A stretch of 64,000 bases of DNA. It comes from Neorhizobium alkalisoli. Its GTDB lineage: Bacteria; Pseudomonadota; Alphaproteobacteria; Rhizobiales; Rhizobiaceae. The translations under genes were made by a program, and so were the position numbers. The DNA is taken from NCBI RefSeq assembly GCF_002968635.1, contig NZ_PVBN01000001.1, forward strand, positions 620,001 through 684,000. Reading direction: 5' to 3'. Shown piece after piece: positions 28,337 through 38,090 of this stretch; the stretch's first letter is position 1, and every line of letters starts with the position of its first letter. The notes below the pieces were generated by a model. It had not been told where the DNA came from. It ran no database searches and saw only the letters and a program-made list of their open reading frames with translations.

Positions 28337-28539
28337 AGATCGTGGATGGCTGGATGATGGAGCCGGTCGCCCCGCTGCGCCCGGCATCGACGTGTCGTTC
28401 TCAAGCGAGTAAAAACACGAAAAGTTGATACATGTCATTTTTTCCTTCACGGAGTGCGGGTAAATAGCGGTCGTCGCAAGCTTCGGTCCATGCGCGACAT
28501 CTAATGTGCCGCGCAATCGTTAATCCCGACAGGTATTCC

Positions 28540-29859
28540 ATGGCAGAGACTGCCCAAATCGACGACACATCCGAGCAGCAGAGAGGCTCGCCGGAAAGCC
28601 AGCCTGCTCATCTTGCCGTATCCCTGGCAAAGGTGTTGATCAGCCGGCTTACTCCCGGCAAAGGCGTCATCCTCTTTTTCAGCCTGATCCTCTTTACGAT
28701 TGCGTTCGCCGCCAACCTCTTCCTCGAGGAGAGCCTGGCGAGACTGGGCTGGACGCTGTTCCTTTCGGGCAACCCGATGCATGCGCCGTCCGGCCTTGCA
28801 TTGACGCTTCTGATCGGCACGGTCGCCACCAACCGGTTGCGGCGCGCGGCGCCGTGCCGCAAGCCCCCGTCCGACGAGGAGATGGGCCTTGCGGTAGAGA
28901 TCCTCTCGACGCAGCCGAATGCGAGCGCTGGCCTGGTGCGCCTCGGCGACAAGAAGGTCCTCTTCTCCAATTGCGGCAAGGCTTTCATCATGTATGCCCA
29001 GCAGGGCCGCTCATGGGTGGCATTGTTCGACCCCGTCGGCTGCCGCAAGGCCTGGCCCGATCTGGTGCTGAAATTCATGGAGACGGCCCGCAAGGCAGGC
29101 TGCCGCGCGGTTTTCTATCAGGTCTCGCCGGAATTCCTGCCGCTGACTGTCGAGGCAGGGCTGAAACCCTACAAGCTCGGCGAACAGGCGATCGTCGATC
29201 TCACCAGGTTCGATCTCAAGGGTGGCGCCTGGCTGAAGCTCCGCCGCTCCATCAACCGCGCGGTCCGCGACGGGCTGGAGTTCTCGATGCTGAACGCGGA
29301 GGACGTGCCGGCCGTTCTCGACGAACTGCTTTCCGTTTCCCGTACCTGGCTTGCCGCTCAGAACGCAGCGGAAAAAGGGTTTTCGCTGGGGACATTCCAG
29401 TCGCAATACGTGGCGGCAGGACCGGTGGCAATCATCCGCCTGGAAGGCCGCATCGTCGCCTTTGCCAGCATTCTCTCGACGGCATCAGGCGGGGACGCCT
29501 TCATCGACCTGATGCGGCATCTCCCCGACACCCATCGCGGCATGATGGATCTTCTCTTCGTACGCATCATGGAGCACATGAAGGCCGAAGGATACAAGAC
29601 GCTGAACCTCGGCATGGCGCCGCTTGCCGGCCTCTCGACCCACAGCAAGGCTCCTTTCTGGAACCATGTCGGCGAGCGTATCTTCCGCAACGGCGAACGT
29701 TTTTATAATTTCCGCGGGGTGCAGGCTTTCAAGTCGAAGTTCGATCCGGACTGGCATCCGCGCTATCTCGCCGTCTCCGGCAGCGGCATGCCGGTCCTTT
29801 CGGTATTTGACATCACCATGCTCATTGGGGGCGGCCTCAAGGGACTATTGCGCCGATGA
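28540..29859 (+). CDS. lpiA: Lysyl-phosphatidylglycerol synthase domain protein (short LpiA/MprF)
   Basis: 439 residues from ATG 28540 (an ATG at 28504 lacks a ribosome site). Only two hydrophobic helices (about 45-65 and 85-105) precede the MprF C-terminal DUF2156 catalytic domain, with FSNCGKAFIMYAQQGRSWVAL, KLRRSINRAVRDGLEF, GGDAFIDLMRH and FWNHVGERIF. The domain transfers lysine from Lys-tRNA to phosphatidylglycerol, giving a cationic lipid that protects against acid and cationic peptides. Full MprF/LpiA proteins have a long N-terminal flippase of many helices, absent here. Overlaps acvB by ATGA, the conserved rhizobial lpiA-acvB operon. Confidence 0.85.
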   Translation: MAETAQIDDTSEQQRGSPESQPAHLAVSLAKVLISRLTPGKGVILFFSLILFTIAFAANLFLEESLARLGWTLFLSGNPMHAPSGLALTLLIGTVATNRLRRAAPCRKPPSDEEMGLAVEILSTQPNASAGLVRLGDKKVLFSNCGKAFIMYAQQGRSWVALFDPVGCRKAWPDLVLKFMETARKAGCRAVFYQVSPEFLPLTVEAGLKPYKLGEQAIVDLTRFDLKGGAWLKLRRSINRAVRDGLEFSMLNAEDVPAVLDELLSVSRTWLAAQNAAEKGFSLGTFQSQYVAAGPVAIIRLEGRIVAFASILSTASGGDAFIDLMRHLPDTHRGMMDLLFVRIMEHMKAEGYKTLNLGMAPLAGLSTHSKAPFWNHVGERIFRNGERFYNFRGVQAFKSKFDPDWHPRYLAVSGSGMPVLSVFDITMLIGGGLKGLLRR

Positions 29860-31217
29860 GGCTTCTGCCGATCATCGTGGCAAGCATCACGGCTGTTGCG
29901 GCAGTCGTTCATATCGTATCCGGCCCCGAACTTGAGACCAAAAGTCTGCCGACCAACCGGATTTCCTATCCCGATGGCAAGGTCGCGGGCGTCGTGGTGT
30001 TGCTTTCGGATGGGGAAGGCTGGTCGGAAAGGGAAACGAATACCGCCGCCGCTCTCGTCGGGGAGGGCGCGCTGGTGGTGGGGGTCGATCTTCCGGAATA
30101 TTACGCAGCGCTGGAGGCGGAGCAGGATGACTGCCTCTATCTCGTCGCCGATATCGAGGATCTGAGCCGCCAGTTGCACCGGTCTGCCGAAATTTCCGAC
30201 TATCGGCCGCCAATGGTCGCCGGTATTGGCGACGGGGCGACGCTCGCGCTGGCCATCGCAGCGCAGACCCCCGATTCCACCATTGCGGAAACCCTGGCAG
30301 TGGACCCCGGGACCACGATCTCGCTCCCGACCGTGCTCTGTACCCCCGCGCCGAAGACGCCTGTCCCCGAGGGTATGGTTTATGGACTGACACCGGGCGA
30401 TCTGCCCAATCCGGTGCGTATTCTCTTTACGCGAACGGCGGATGCGGCCGGACGTGTGCATGCGGAGGACCTGAAAGAGACCCATCCGAAGGTCGAACTG
30501 CGTGAGACGGCGGAGAGTGCAGCTGCGGCACTGCTGATCAACACCGCCTCGGTCATGCGGGGGCTGGCCCGCTCCGCTTCCCCGCTCAACCTGCCGATCG
30601 TGCCGATCGAGACCACGGCCAGGCACGGCGCCATGGCGATCGTCTATTCCGGCGATGGCGGCTGGCGCGATATCGACCAGCAACTTGGCGCCTATCTCAA
30701 GGAAGACGGCATTCCCGTCGTCGGGGTGGACGCGCTGCGATACTTCTGGACCGAAAAGACGCCGGAACAAACCGCCGCCGATCTTTCCCGCATCATCGCG
30801 GCCTATCGCACCCGCTGGCAGGTCGAGGACGTGCTGCTGATCGGGTATTCCTTCGGTGCGAACATCCTGCCTGCCACCTACCGGCTTCTGCCCGAGGCGG
30901 ACAGACAGGCCGTGTCGCTCGTCTCGCTGCTGGCTCTATCCCATCAGGCCGATTTCGAGATCGACGTCACCGGCTGGCTCGGTTTTTCCGGAGCCGGCAA
31001 ATATGGCGATCCCGTCGATGATCTGAGGGCGATCGAGCCCTTCAAGATCCAGTGCATCTATGGCCTTGCGGAGGAGGACAGTGCCTGCCCCGCGGTCGCG
31101 GAAATGCCGGGTGCTCAGGTTCTGGCGCGGGAGGGCGGCCATCACTTCGATGGCGACTACCGCGCGCTCAGTCGACTGATCGTCGACCGGGCGATCGCGG
31201 TGACGGCGGCAAACTGA
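29856..31217 (+). CDS. acvB: AcvB/VirJ-family periplasmic lipid hydrolase
   Basis: 453 residues; N-terminal signal or membrane anchor (LLPIIVASITAVAAVVHIV). Two related VirJ-like halves: the second has YSGDGGWRDID and the nucleophile elbow GYSFGAN (Ser332), with a late GGHHF histidine; the first has LSDGEGWSERE but GIGDG in place of the elbow and so lacks the serine. In Agrobacterium, AcvB hydrolyses lysyl-phosphatidylglycerol, undoing LpiA. Coupled to lpiA by ATGA. Length matches Agrobacterium AcvB. Confidence 0.93.
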   Translation: MRLLPIIVASITAVAAVVHIVSGPELETKSLPTNRISYPDGKVAGVVVLLSDGEGWSERETNTAAALVGEGALVVGVDLPEYYAALEAEQDDCLYLVADIEDLSRQLHRSAEISDYRPPMVAGIGDGATLALAIAAQTPDSTIAETLAVDPGTTISLPTVLCTPAPKTPVPEGMVYGLTPGDLPNPVRILFTRTADAAGRVHAEDLKETHPKVELRETAESAAAALLINTASVMRGLARSASPLNLPIVPIETTARHGAMAIVYSGDGGWRDIDQQLGAYLKEDGIPVVGVDALRYFWTEKTPEQTAADLSRIIAAYRTRWQVEDVLLIGYSFGANILPATYRLLPEADRQAVSLVSLLALSHQADFEIDVTGWLGFSGAGKYGDPVDDLRAIEPFKIQCIYGLAEEDSACPAVAEMPGAQVLAREGGHHFDGDYRALSRLIVDRAIAVTAAN

Positions 31218-31319
31218 CCATCGTCTCACCGGTCATTCAAGAAGAGGTGAAAACCTCTGGTCAATCGCGAGCGTCTCCACATCTTCCAGGATGAATTGCG
31301 AAACCCCGGGAGAGCCGCC

Positions 31320-31703
31320 ATGACCCGATATTCAATCACCCGCATTTTTGCCGGAGTTGCCCTTGCCGCCGCCTTGGCCGGCACCGCTGCCGCCCACCAT
31401 GGCTGGTCCTGGGCTGATGCCGACCAGATCGACTTGAAGGGCACGATCCAGTCGATTTCCTTCGCACCGCCGCATCCGGTGCTGGAGGTCAAGGCCGAGG
31501 ATGGCGTCTGGCGTGTCGAACTCGGCAACCCGAACCAGACGCAGCGCTCAGGCTTCGTGGAGGGACAGGCCAAGGTCGGCGACGAGATTGTCGCCACCGG
31601 CAATCGCTCCGAAGACCGCAACGAGAAGCGCATGAAGGCGGTCCGGATCGTCGTCGCGGGCAAGACGTTCGACATTTATCCCGAGCGGATCAAGACCAAC
31701 TGA
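31320..31703 (+). CDS. Small exported protein, DUF6152-like
   Basis: 127 residues with a Sec signal peptide (RIFAGVALAAALAGTAAA) and a mature part starting HHGWSW, then a small beta-barrel pattern (GTIQSISFAPPHPVLEVKAEDG, GDEIVATGNRS, RIVVAGKTFDIYPER), as in DUF6152. Paired histidines at the mature N-terminus may bind a metal. ATG 31320 has GGAGAG six bases upstream. Followed after 10 bases by a membrane protein, probably as one transcript. Confidence 0.78.
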   Translation: MTRYSITRIFAGVALAAALAGTAAAHHGWSWADADQIDLKGTIQSISFAPPHPVLEVKAEDGVWRVELGNPNQTQRSGFVEGQAKVGDEIVATGNRSEDRNEKRMKAVRIVVAGKTFDIYPERIKTN

Positions 31704-31713
31704 GGCGGTGTTC

Positions 31714-32184
31714 ATGGAGTGGCTTGCGCCGCTTGCCGAGACGCCGCTTGCAAGGGCGCTGATTACCTCTTCGACGCTCTATCTCTTGGTCAACGCCGCG
31801 CATATCCTCGGTATCGGCGTGCTTTTCGGGGCGATCCTTGCGCTCGACCTGCGGCTGATGGGCTTTGCGCCGGCTGTCCCCCTGGCCGCGATCGCCCCCT
31901 ATCTTTCTCGGATCGCCGCAGCAGGCGTGGTTGTCGCCATCCTCACCGGAATGTGCCTGTTTTCCGTCCGCCCGACCGAATATGCGCGAAACTCCGCTTT
32001 CCTGGCCAAGCTTGGTCTCGTCGCGCTCGCCCTCGTCAACGTCGCGGTCGTCCATTTCGGAAGCGGATGGCGGGCGGTGCTTTCCGGGGAGGGGCCGAGT
32101 ACCGCCGTGCGCGTTGGCGCCACGCTATCGATTCTTTTCTGGATCGGGGCGCTGATAGCCGGTCGCTGGATCGGGTTTTTGTAA
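31714..32184 (+). CDS. Small integral membrane protein (DUF6644/DUF2214-like)
   Basis: 156 residues with four or more hydrophobic helices. A His in VNAAHILGIGVLFGAILALDLRL resembles the haem-free small membrane proteins that accompany DUF6152 proteins in proteobacteria. ATG 31714 has GAGG eight bases upstream. Function unknown; context suggests it works with the exported protein encoded just upstream. Confidence 0.75.
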   Translation: MEWLAPLAETPLARALITSSTLYLLVNAAHILGIGVLFGAILALDLRLMGFAPAVPLAAIAPYLSRIAAAGVVVAILTGMCLFSVRPTEYARNSAFLAKLGLVALALVNVAVVHFGSGWRAVLSGEGPSTAVRVGATLSILFWIGALIAGRWIGFL

Positions 32185-32207
32185 ATCTGGCTTTTTATGA
32201 GAGATGA

Positions 32208-32228
32208 TGATATCGATAGCCGATATCA
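32208..32228 (+). promoter_or_regulatory. vapBC operator
   Basis: TGATATCG and CGATATCA, a perfect eight-base inverted repeat with five-base spacer, 17 bases before the vapB start. It is the expected site for binding by the VapB-VapC complex. Confidence 0.65.
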
Positions 32229-32245
32229 GATGACGGAGCCCGTAA

Positions 32246-32461
32246 ATGCGTACTTTGGTGGACATCGGCGAAGCCGAACTCGCAGCTCTGGACCGACTCG
32301 CCAAGGAGGATAAGGTATCGCGGGCTTCGCTTATACGGGTCGCAATCGGCGATTATCTCGCCCGAAACGTCAAGGACAGGCAGTCTGCGGCTTTCGGGCT
32401 TTGGAAGCGGGACCCGGTTGATGGCTTGAAATTTCAGGACGAGATTCGCAGCGAATGGTGA
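32246..32461 (+). CDS. vapB: VapB-type ribbon-helix-helix antitoxin
   Basis: 71 residues. Ribbon-helix-helix DNA-binding part (RTLVDIGEAELAALDRLAKE, VSRASLIRVAIGDYL) and a C-terminal toxin-binding tail (AAFGLWKRDPVDGLKFQDEI). GGAG stands eight bases upstream of the ATG. Overlaps vapC by 7 bases. Confidence 0.88.
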   Translation: MRTLVDIGEAELAALDRLAKEDKVSRASLIRVAIGDYLARNVKDRQSAAFGLWKRDPVDGLKFQDEIRSEW

Positions 32462-32826
32462 AGGCGCTATTCGACACCAATATTCTCGTCGATTATCTGA
32501 ACGGCATCGCCGAAGCTCGCGATGAATGGGATCGCTATAGCGAGAAGAACATCAGCATCATCACCTGGATGGAAGTACTCATCGGCGCAAAACCTGAGCT
32601 GGTGGAAGCCACACGGGATTTTCTCGACAGTATTCATCTCATCTCGATAGACGAAACCGTGGCAGCGCGCGCCGTGAGTTTACGCCAGCAATTCAAAATG
32701 AAGCTGCCAGACGCGATTATCTGGGCAAGCGCCGATATCCATTCCATGTTGCTGGTGACACGAAATACCAAGGATTTCCCGGCGAATCTTCCTGGGATTC
32801 GCATTCCCTATATTCTCCGCCACTAA
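32455..32826 (+). CDS. vapC: VapC-type PIN-domain toxin
   Basis: 123 residues. The PIN nuclease acidic residues are present: D7 in LFDTNILVDYL, E in ITWMEVLIGA, D in MKLPDAIIWASA and the following DIH. It should cleave tRNA or rRNA when free of VapB. Start inside vapB; the convergent betA gene stops at the next base. Confidence 0.92.
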   Translation: MVKALFDTNILVDYLNGIAEARDEWDRYSEKNISIITWMEVLIGAKPELVEATRDFLDSIHLISIDETVAARAVSLRQQFKMKLPDAIIWASADIHSMLLVTRNTKDFPANLPGIRIPYILRH

Positions 32827-34479
32827 TCACCGATCGCTGACCACCGCTCTCGGATTGACCCACGGCTCCTGATTGCTGCGGGGCAGGGGCTGCTTGCCCA
32901 GAATGTGGTCGGCGGCCTTCTCGCCGGTCATGATCGAAGGACCGTTGAGGTTGCCGTAGGTGACATGCGGGAAGATCGAACTGTCCGCAACGCGCAATCC
33001 ATCCACGCCGATCACCCGGCATTCCGGATCGACGACAGCCATCGGGTCGTCGGTGCTGCCCATGCGGCAGGTGCCGCAGGGGTGATAGGCGCTCTCCAGA
33101 TGCTCGCGCAGGAAATCATCGATCTGTTCGTCCGTCTGCACCTTCTCGCCGGGCTGGATCTCCGGACCGCGGTATTGGTCGAAGGCCTTCTGGCCAAAGA
33201 TTTCCCGGGTCAGCCGCACGCAGTGGCGGAACTTTTCCCAATCTTCCGCGTGGCTCATATAATTGAACCGGATCATCGGATCCGCCTTTGGATCAGGCGA
33301 ACGGAGCGTTACGTTTCCGCGCGACTTCGAAAGATTGTAGCCCACATGCACCTGGAAGCCGTGGCTTTTCGCTGCGGCCCTGCCGTCATAGGAGATCGCC
33401 ACCGGCAGGAAATGGTACTGGATGTCCGGCTGCGTCAAGCCGGGTGCCGAGCGCAGGAAGGCGCAGGCCTCGAACTGGTTGGAAGCGCCGAGCCCGCCCT
33501 TGGAAAGCAGCCATTGCGCGCCGGCAACCCCCTGCCAGAACCACGGCAGCCAGGAGTAGAGCGACACCGGCTTCGTCGAGATCTGCTGGAAATAGAATTC
33601 CATATGGTCCTGCAGATTGGCGCCGACCCCGGGTCGGTCGGCCTTCACTTCGATGCCCATCGCCTTCAGATGCTCGGCCGGACCGATGCCGGAGAGCATC
33701 AGCAGTTTCGGCGAATTGAAGGAGGAGGCCGACACGATGATCTCGCGGTTGGCGCGGATCGTCTCGGTCCCGCCGCGGCGTTGGATCTCCACGCCCACCG
33801 CCCGGCCATTCTCGATTACCACCCTGCTGGCGAAGCCATAGACGATCTCGACATTCGGCCGTTTCAGCGCAGGGCGCAGATAGGCGTTCGCCGTCGACCA
33901 GCGCCGGCCGCGGTAGATCGTCTGCTCCATCAGCCCGAAGCCTTCCTGCTTCGAGCCGTTATAGTCGTCGGTGAGTTCGAAGCCGGCCTGTTTTCCCGCC
34001 TCGATGAAGGCGTGGAACAGAGGGTTCTTCACAGGCCCGCGCCTGACATGCAGCGGCCCGTCGGTGCCGCGCCAACCTTCCTCTCCGCCTTCGGAATTCT
34101 CCATGCGCTTGAAATAGGGGAGCACATCCGCATAGGCCCATCCCGTCGCCCCAAGCTCTTCCCAGCGATTGTAGTCCTCCGCGTGGCCGCGAACATAAAC
34201 GAGCCCGTTGATGGAGGATGATCCGCCGATCACCTTGCCCCGCGGCGCGGTGATGCGCCGGTTGTTGAGGTTCGGCTCAGGCTCGGAAAGATAGCCCCAG
34301 TTGTAGCGCTTCATGCTCATCGGCCAGGCGAGTGCTGCCGGCATCTGGATGAACGGCCCGAAATCCGATCCGCCCGCCTCGATGACGATCACCGAGTTCT
34401 TGCCGTCCTCAGACAGACGATAGGCCAGCGCCGAGCCCGCCGAACCGGAACCGATGATGACGAAATCTGCCTGAAGCAT
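32827..34479 (-). CDS. betA: Choline dehydrogenase
   Basis: 550 residues, GMC flavoprotein oxidising choline to betaine aldehyde at the membrane. FAD-binding [13 protein letters not shown] near the N-terminus, GMC signatures [19 protein letters not shown] and [17 protein letters not shown], and catalytic histidines in [10 protein letters not shown] and the C-terminal [17 protein letters not shown]. Last gene of the bet cluster, separated from betB by a RIME-like repeat, so it may have reduced or separate expression. Confidence 0.96.
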   Translation of the reverse strand: MLQADFVIIGSGSAGSALAYRLSEDGKNSVIVIEAGGSDFGPFIQMPAALAWPMSMKRYNWGYLSEPEPNLNNRRITAPRGKVIGGSSSINGLVYVRGHAEDYNRWEELGATGWAYADVLPYFKRMENSEGGEEGWRGTDGPLHVRRGPVKNPLFHAFIEAGKQAGFELTDDYNGSKQEGFGLMEQTIYRGRRWSTANAYLRPALKRPNVEIVYGFASRVVIENGRAVGVEIQRRGGTETIRANREIIVSASSFNSPKLLMLSGIGPAEHLKAMGIEVKADRPGVGANLQDHMEFYFQQISTKPVSLYSWLPWFWQGVAGAQWLLSKGGLGASNQFEACAFLRSAPGLTQPDIQYHFLPVAISYDGRAAAKSHGFQVHVGYNLSKSRGNVTLRSPDPKADPMIRFNYMSHAEDWEKFRHCVRLTREIFGQKAFDQYRGPEIQPGEKVQTDEQIDDFLREHLESAYHPCGTCRMGSTDDPMAVVDPECRVIGVDGLRVADSSIFPHVTYGNLNGPSIMTGEKAADHILGKQPLPRSNQEPWVNPRAVVSDR

Positions 34480-34521
34480 GTTAGTTTTCTCCAGACTGGT
34501 TCTTGATGTCGTGCCGTGTCA

Positions 34522-34695
34522 GCCCCCCTCTGGCCTGCCGGCCATCTCCCCCACAGGTGGGGAGATCACAAGCGGCTCGACTTTCGCGCCAAATATCCCC
34601 GCTGCCCAGGGATGCGGCATCTTGTTCGGGGAAACGGGTGCGTCTATCCAATCTCCCCACCTGTGGGGGAGATGGCCGGCAGGCCAGAGGGGGGC
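34522..34695. repeat. RIME1-like inverted repeat element
   Basis: Two perfectly matching 45-base inverted arms (34522-34566 and 34651-34695) flank 84 bases. Each arm has an inner palindrome around CCACAGGTGG and a GGCCTGCCGGCC block, ending in six C (or G). Layout and sequence style fit the Rhizobium-specific intergenic mosaic element RIME1. It fills the betA-betB gap and has a diverged copy at 58537-58716. Confidence 0.85.
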
Positions 34696-34722
34696 GATCT
34701 TGCGCGACAGCCAACGAGAGCA

Positions 34723-36186
34723 TCAATACGGCGCCTCGACCTTGCCCATGCCCACATAGACCGTCTTCAGCTCGGAATAGTGCTCCAGTGCGGCCAGCGA
34801 ATTCTCGCGTCCGAAACCGGATTGCTTGGATCCGCCGAAGGGAATTTCCACGGGGCAGAGATTGTAGGTGTTGATCCACAGCGTACCGGCCTCAAGCTGG
34901 TCCACGACACGGTGTCCGCGCGAAAGGTCGGCGGTGAAGACGCCGGCCGACAGGCCGAATTCGGTCGCGTTGGCGCGGGCGATCACCTCGTCCTCGTCGT
35001 CGAAATCGAGCACGCACATGACAGGCCCGAAAATCTCCTCCCGTGCAATCGTCATCTCGTCCGTCACGTCCGCGAACACGGTCGGCTGCACGTAATAACC
35101 TTCGCCGGTGACGTGGTTCGGAATGCCGCCGCCGGTCAGAAGCGTCGCACCCTCGGCCTTGCCCTTGTCGATATAGCTCAGGACCTTCTGGCGCTGATCG
35201 AAAGAGACCATCGGTCCGAGTTGCGTCGCCTCGTCCATCGGATCGCCGATGACGATCTTCTCCGTCCGCTCTTTGAGGCGCGACAGAAAGGCATCCTTTA
35301 CGGTCCTCTGCACGAAGACGCGGGTGCCGTTGGAGCAGACCTGACCGGTCGAATAGAAGTTGCCGAGCATGGCACCGCCGATGGCGCTCTCGATATCGGC
35401 ATCGTCGAAGACGATCAGCGGCGACTTGCCGCCGAGTTCCATGGTCACGTGCTTCAGGCTGCCGGCAGCCGCTGCCGCCACCTTGCGTCCGGTCGGCACC
35501 GAACCGGTGAGCGAGACCTTGGCCACGTCCGGATGGTTGACCAGCAGCGGCCCGGTATTCCGGTCGCCCTGGATGACGTTGTAGAGCCCCTTCGGCAAGC
35601 CGGCCTCTGCCAATATCTCGGCGATCTTCAAGGCCCCGAGCGGCGTGTTTTCCGAAGGCTTGAACACCATGGCATTGCCGGCCGCAAGCGCCGGAGCCCC
35701 CTTCCAGCAGGCGATCTGCTGCGGGTAGTTCCAGGCGCCGATGCCGACGCAGACGCCGAGCGGCACGCGCTTGGTATAGGCAAAATCGCCGCCGAGCGGA
35801 ATATAGCTGCCGTTCATGCCCGCCGCGATGACGCCGCCGAAGAACTCGAAACTGTCGGCGCCCGAGGTCGGATCGGCGACGGTGGTCTCCTGGATCGGCT
35901 TGCCCGTATCGAGCGTCTCGAGTTCGGAAAGTTCCCGGTTTCTCTCACGCATGATCTCCGCGGCTCGCTTCAGGATGCGGCCGCGCGCCGTCGGGCTCAT
36001 CGCGGCCCATTCCGGCTGGGCGCGCTTTGCCGCGGCGATCGCGCGTTCGACGATATCAGGCGTCGCCGCATGCAGTCTCGCGATCACCTCGCCGGTCGCC
36101 GGATAGAGGCTTTCGATGAGAGTGCCCTCGGTGTCCTCGACATATTCGCCGTCGATGAAATGGCTTGCGATCGGTTGGGCTTTCAT
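34723..36186 (-). CDS. betB: Betaine-aldehyde dehydrogenase
   Basis: 487 residues, NAD-dependent aldehyde dehydrogenase making glycine betaine. Seen: [31 protein letters not shown], the glutamate motif [16 protein letters not shown], the catalytic cysteine in [12 protein letters not shown], and [14 protein letters not shown]. Length is standard. It starts one base before the betC stop, so the two genes are coupled. Product serves as osmoprotectant or carbon and nitrogen source. Confidence 0.96.
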   Translation of the reverse strand: MKAQPIASHFIDGEYVEDTEGTLIESLYPATGEVIARLHAATPDIVERAIAAAKRAQPEWAAMSPTARGRILKRAAEIMRERNRELSELETLDTGKPIQETTVADPTSGADSFEFFGGVIAAGMNGSYIPLGGDFAYTKRVPLGVCVGIGAWNYPQQIACWKGAPALAAGNAMVFKPSENTPLGALKIAEILAEAGLPKGLYNVIQGDRNTGPLLVNHPDVAKVSLTGSVPTGRKVAAAAAGSLKHVTMELGGKSPLIVFDDADIESAIGGAMLGNFYSTGQVCSNGTRVFVQRTVKDAFLSRLKERTEKIVIGDPMDEATQLGPMVSFDQRQKVLSYIDKGKAEGATLLTGGGIPNHVTGEGYYVQPTVFADVTDEMTIAREEIFGPVMCVLDFDDEDEVIARANATEFGLSAGVFTADLSRGHRVVDQLEAGTLWINTYNLCPVEIPFGGSKQSGFGRENSLAALEHYSELKTVYVGMGKVEAPY

Positions 36187-36187
36187 C

Positions 36188-37711
36188 TCATTCTCCGCGC
36201 GGGTAGCGTTTGGACTCCTCGAGATTGTCGAGGTTCATATGGTTGCGCATGTAGCGCTCCGACGCCTTTTGCAATGGCTGGTGATCCCACGGATAATAGG
36301 CTCCGTTGCGCAGCGCTTCATAGACCACCCAGCGCCGTGCCTGGCTTTCGCGAACGGCCGCATCGAAGGCGCCCATGTCCCAGCGTTCCCCGCGCTTCTT
36401 GCGGAACGCGGCCAGGACCTCGGCAAACTCCGGGTCGTCGGCAAGGTTTTTCAGCTCCTTGGGATCGGTTTCGAGATCGAAGAGCTGATCCGGGTCGAGC
36501 AGGCAATGGACATATTTCCACTTGCCTTCGCGAATGGCGACCAGCGGAGAATAGGAACCTTCGGCGGCATATTCCATCAGTACCGGGCTGATGCGACGCT
36601 GCCCGTCCATCATCGGCTTCAGGCTTTCGCCATCCGTCCAGGGCTTGACCTCCTCCATCGAAATGCCGGCCAGCTCGCAAAGCGTCGGCGTGACGTCGAG
36701 GTTGGAAACCGGTGCCAGATGCAGGGCGGGGGGGATGCCCGGGCCGGCGATCATCAGCGGCACGCGCGCCGATCCTTCGAAGAAGTTCATCTTGAACCAC
36801 AAGCCCCGCTCGCCCAGCATGTCGCCATGGTCGGAGCAGAATAGGATCAGGGTGTCGTCCAGCATCCTTGTCCGCGTCAGCGTATCGATCAGCTCGCCGA
36901 CCTTCTCGTCGATATAGGAAATGTTGGCGAAATAGCCGCGGCGCGCCCGTGCGACGTCCTCTTCGGCGACATCGAACTTCTGGTAGTCGCAGGAGAGCAT
37001 CAGCCTCTTCGAATGCGCATCCTGCTGGTCGAATGGTATGGCCCCGACCTCGGGCAGGAGCTGATTGCGGCCTTCATAGAGATCCCAGAATTTCTTGCGC
37101 GCCACATAGGGGTCGTGCGGGTGGGAGAAGGAGACCGTCAGGCACCAGGGCCGACGGTCCTCGTCATCCCGTTCGCGGGCGACATGATAAAGCTTCTGGT
37201 TGGCGAGAAACGCGACTTCGTCGTCATATTCCATCTGGTTGGTGATTTCGGCGACGCCTGCGCCGGTGACGGAACCGAGATTATGATACCACCAGTCGAT
37301 CCTCTCGCCGGGCTTGCGATAGTCCGGGGTCCAACCGAAATCGGCCGGATAGATATCCGTCGTCAGCCGTTCCTCGAAACCGTGTAGCTGGTCCGGCCCG
37401 ACGAAATGCATCTTGCCGGACAGGGCCGTGTAATAACCGGCGCGGCGCAGGTGATGCGCATAGGTCGGGATCGAGGAAACGTATTCCGCCGCGTTGTCGT
37501 AGACGCAGGTGCGGCTCGGCAACTGCCCGGCCATGAAGGAGGCGCGGGCGGGCGCGCAGAGCGGCGATGAGGTATAGTTGTTGGCAAATCGCGCCGACCG
37601 TGCCGCCAGACTTTTGAGATGCGGCGCATGCAGCCATTCCGCCGGACCATCCGGAAACAGCGTCCCATTCAGCTGGTCGACCATGATGATCAGGATATTG
37701 GGTTTGGTCAT
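36188..37711 (-). CDS. betC: Choline-sulfatase
   Basis: 507 residues, type-I sulfatase hydrolysing choline-O-sulfate to choline and sulfate. The formylglycine site is C52-A-P-A-R56 ([16 protein letters not shown]), metal ligands are in [11 protein letters not shown] and [12 protein letters not shown], and the C-terminal tail ([18 protein letters not shown]) is typical of BetC. It needs a formylglycine-generating or equivalent enzyme, not seen here. ATG 37711 gives the family length; a GTG at 37747 is less likely. Links the bet pathway to the sulfur genes nearby. Confidence 0.95.
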   Translation of the reverse strand: MTKPNILIIMVDQLNGTLFPDGPAEWLHAPHLKSLAARSARFANNYTSSPLCAPARASFMAGQLPSRTCVYDNAAEYVSSIPTYAHHLRRAGYYTALSGKMHFVGPDQLHGFEERLTTDIYPADFGWTPDYRKPGERIDWWYHNLGSVTGAGVAEITNQMEYDDEVAFLANQKLYHVARERDDEDRRPWCLTVSFSHPHDPYVARKKFWDLYEGRNQLLPEVGAIPFDQQDAHSKRLMLSCDYQKFDVAEEDVARARRGYFANISYIDEKVGELIDTLTRTRMLDDTLILFCSDHGDMLGERGLWFKMNFFEGSARVPLMIAGPGIPPALHLAPVSNLDVTPTLCELAGISMEEVKPWTDGESLKPMMDGQRRISPVLMEYAAEGSYSPLVAIREGKWKYVHCLLDPDQLFDLETDPKELKNLADDPEFAEVLAAFRKKRGERWDMGAFDAAVRESQARRWVVYEALRNGAYYPWDHQPLQKASERYMRNHMNLDNLEESKRYPRGE

Positions 37712-37756
37712 TGGCGGAATCGACTCTCTAGGCGACGGTCTTCTCACCAGATTGAG

Positions 37757-38002
37757 TTATTTTTGATCCCGCCACCAATCAAGAAGAGATTGCGAACCAT
37801 CCTGTCCCAAAAGCGCGCCGTTGATGTTATCGTCGCCTCGGAATAGCCCTTCGACAGCCTGCTTGTCTTTTGCCTGTTCCTCACCGTCGATTTGATAATG
37901 CGGGATTGGGCGCCGATTGCGCTGGCCCTTGCACCAAACGCCCGGTCTCCTCGCTCGACCTAACTCGTTATAATATTGAATAAAAACATCTTTCACCGTC
38001 AC
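37757..38002 (-). CDS. Hypothetical small protein upstream of betC
   Basis: An 81-codon frame from GTG 38002 to TAA 37757, with GAGGA about ten bases upstream. The encoded protein is hydrophilic, with DVFIQYYNELGRARRPGVW, PHYQIDGEEQAKDKQ and QSLLDWWRDQK. I do not recognise it. It uses TTA, CTA and other codons rare in neighbours, which suggests recent acquisition or that it is not a real gene. It sits where betI normally stands in rhizobial bet operons but has no helix-turn-helix. The rest of the 37712-38090 gap holds no other gene. Confidence 0.4.
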   Translation of the reverse strand: MTVKDVFIQYYNELGRARRPGVWCKGQRNRRPIPHYQIDGEEQAKDKQAVEGLFRGDDNINGALLGQDGSQSLLDWWRDQK

Positions 38003-38090
38003 AAAACTTTCATCCTCGGGAAAGGGATTCTTGAGGAATTGATGGGAGCTTCACCGCAATTTTAGGCCATTGCGCGTGGGGTAATGAGTA

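Noticed and set aside
31243..31258. AGAGGT-GAAA-ACCTCT hairpin after acvB
   Set aside because: Stable tetraloop hairpin but no T run; not enough for a terminator or regulator call.
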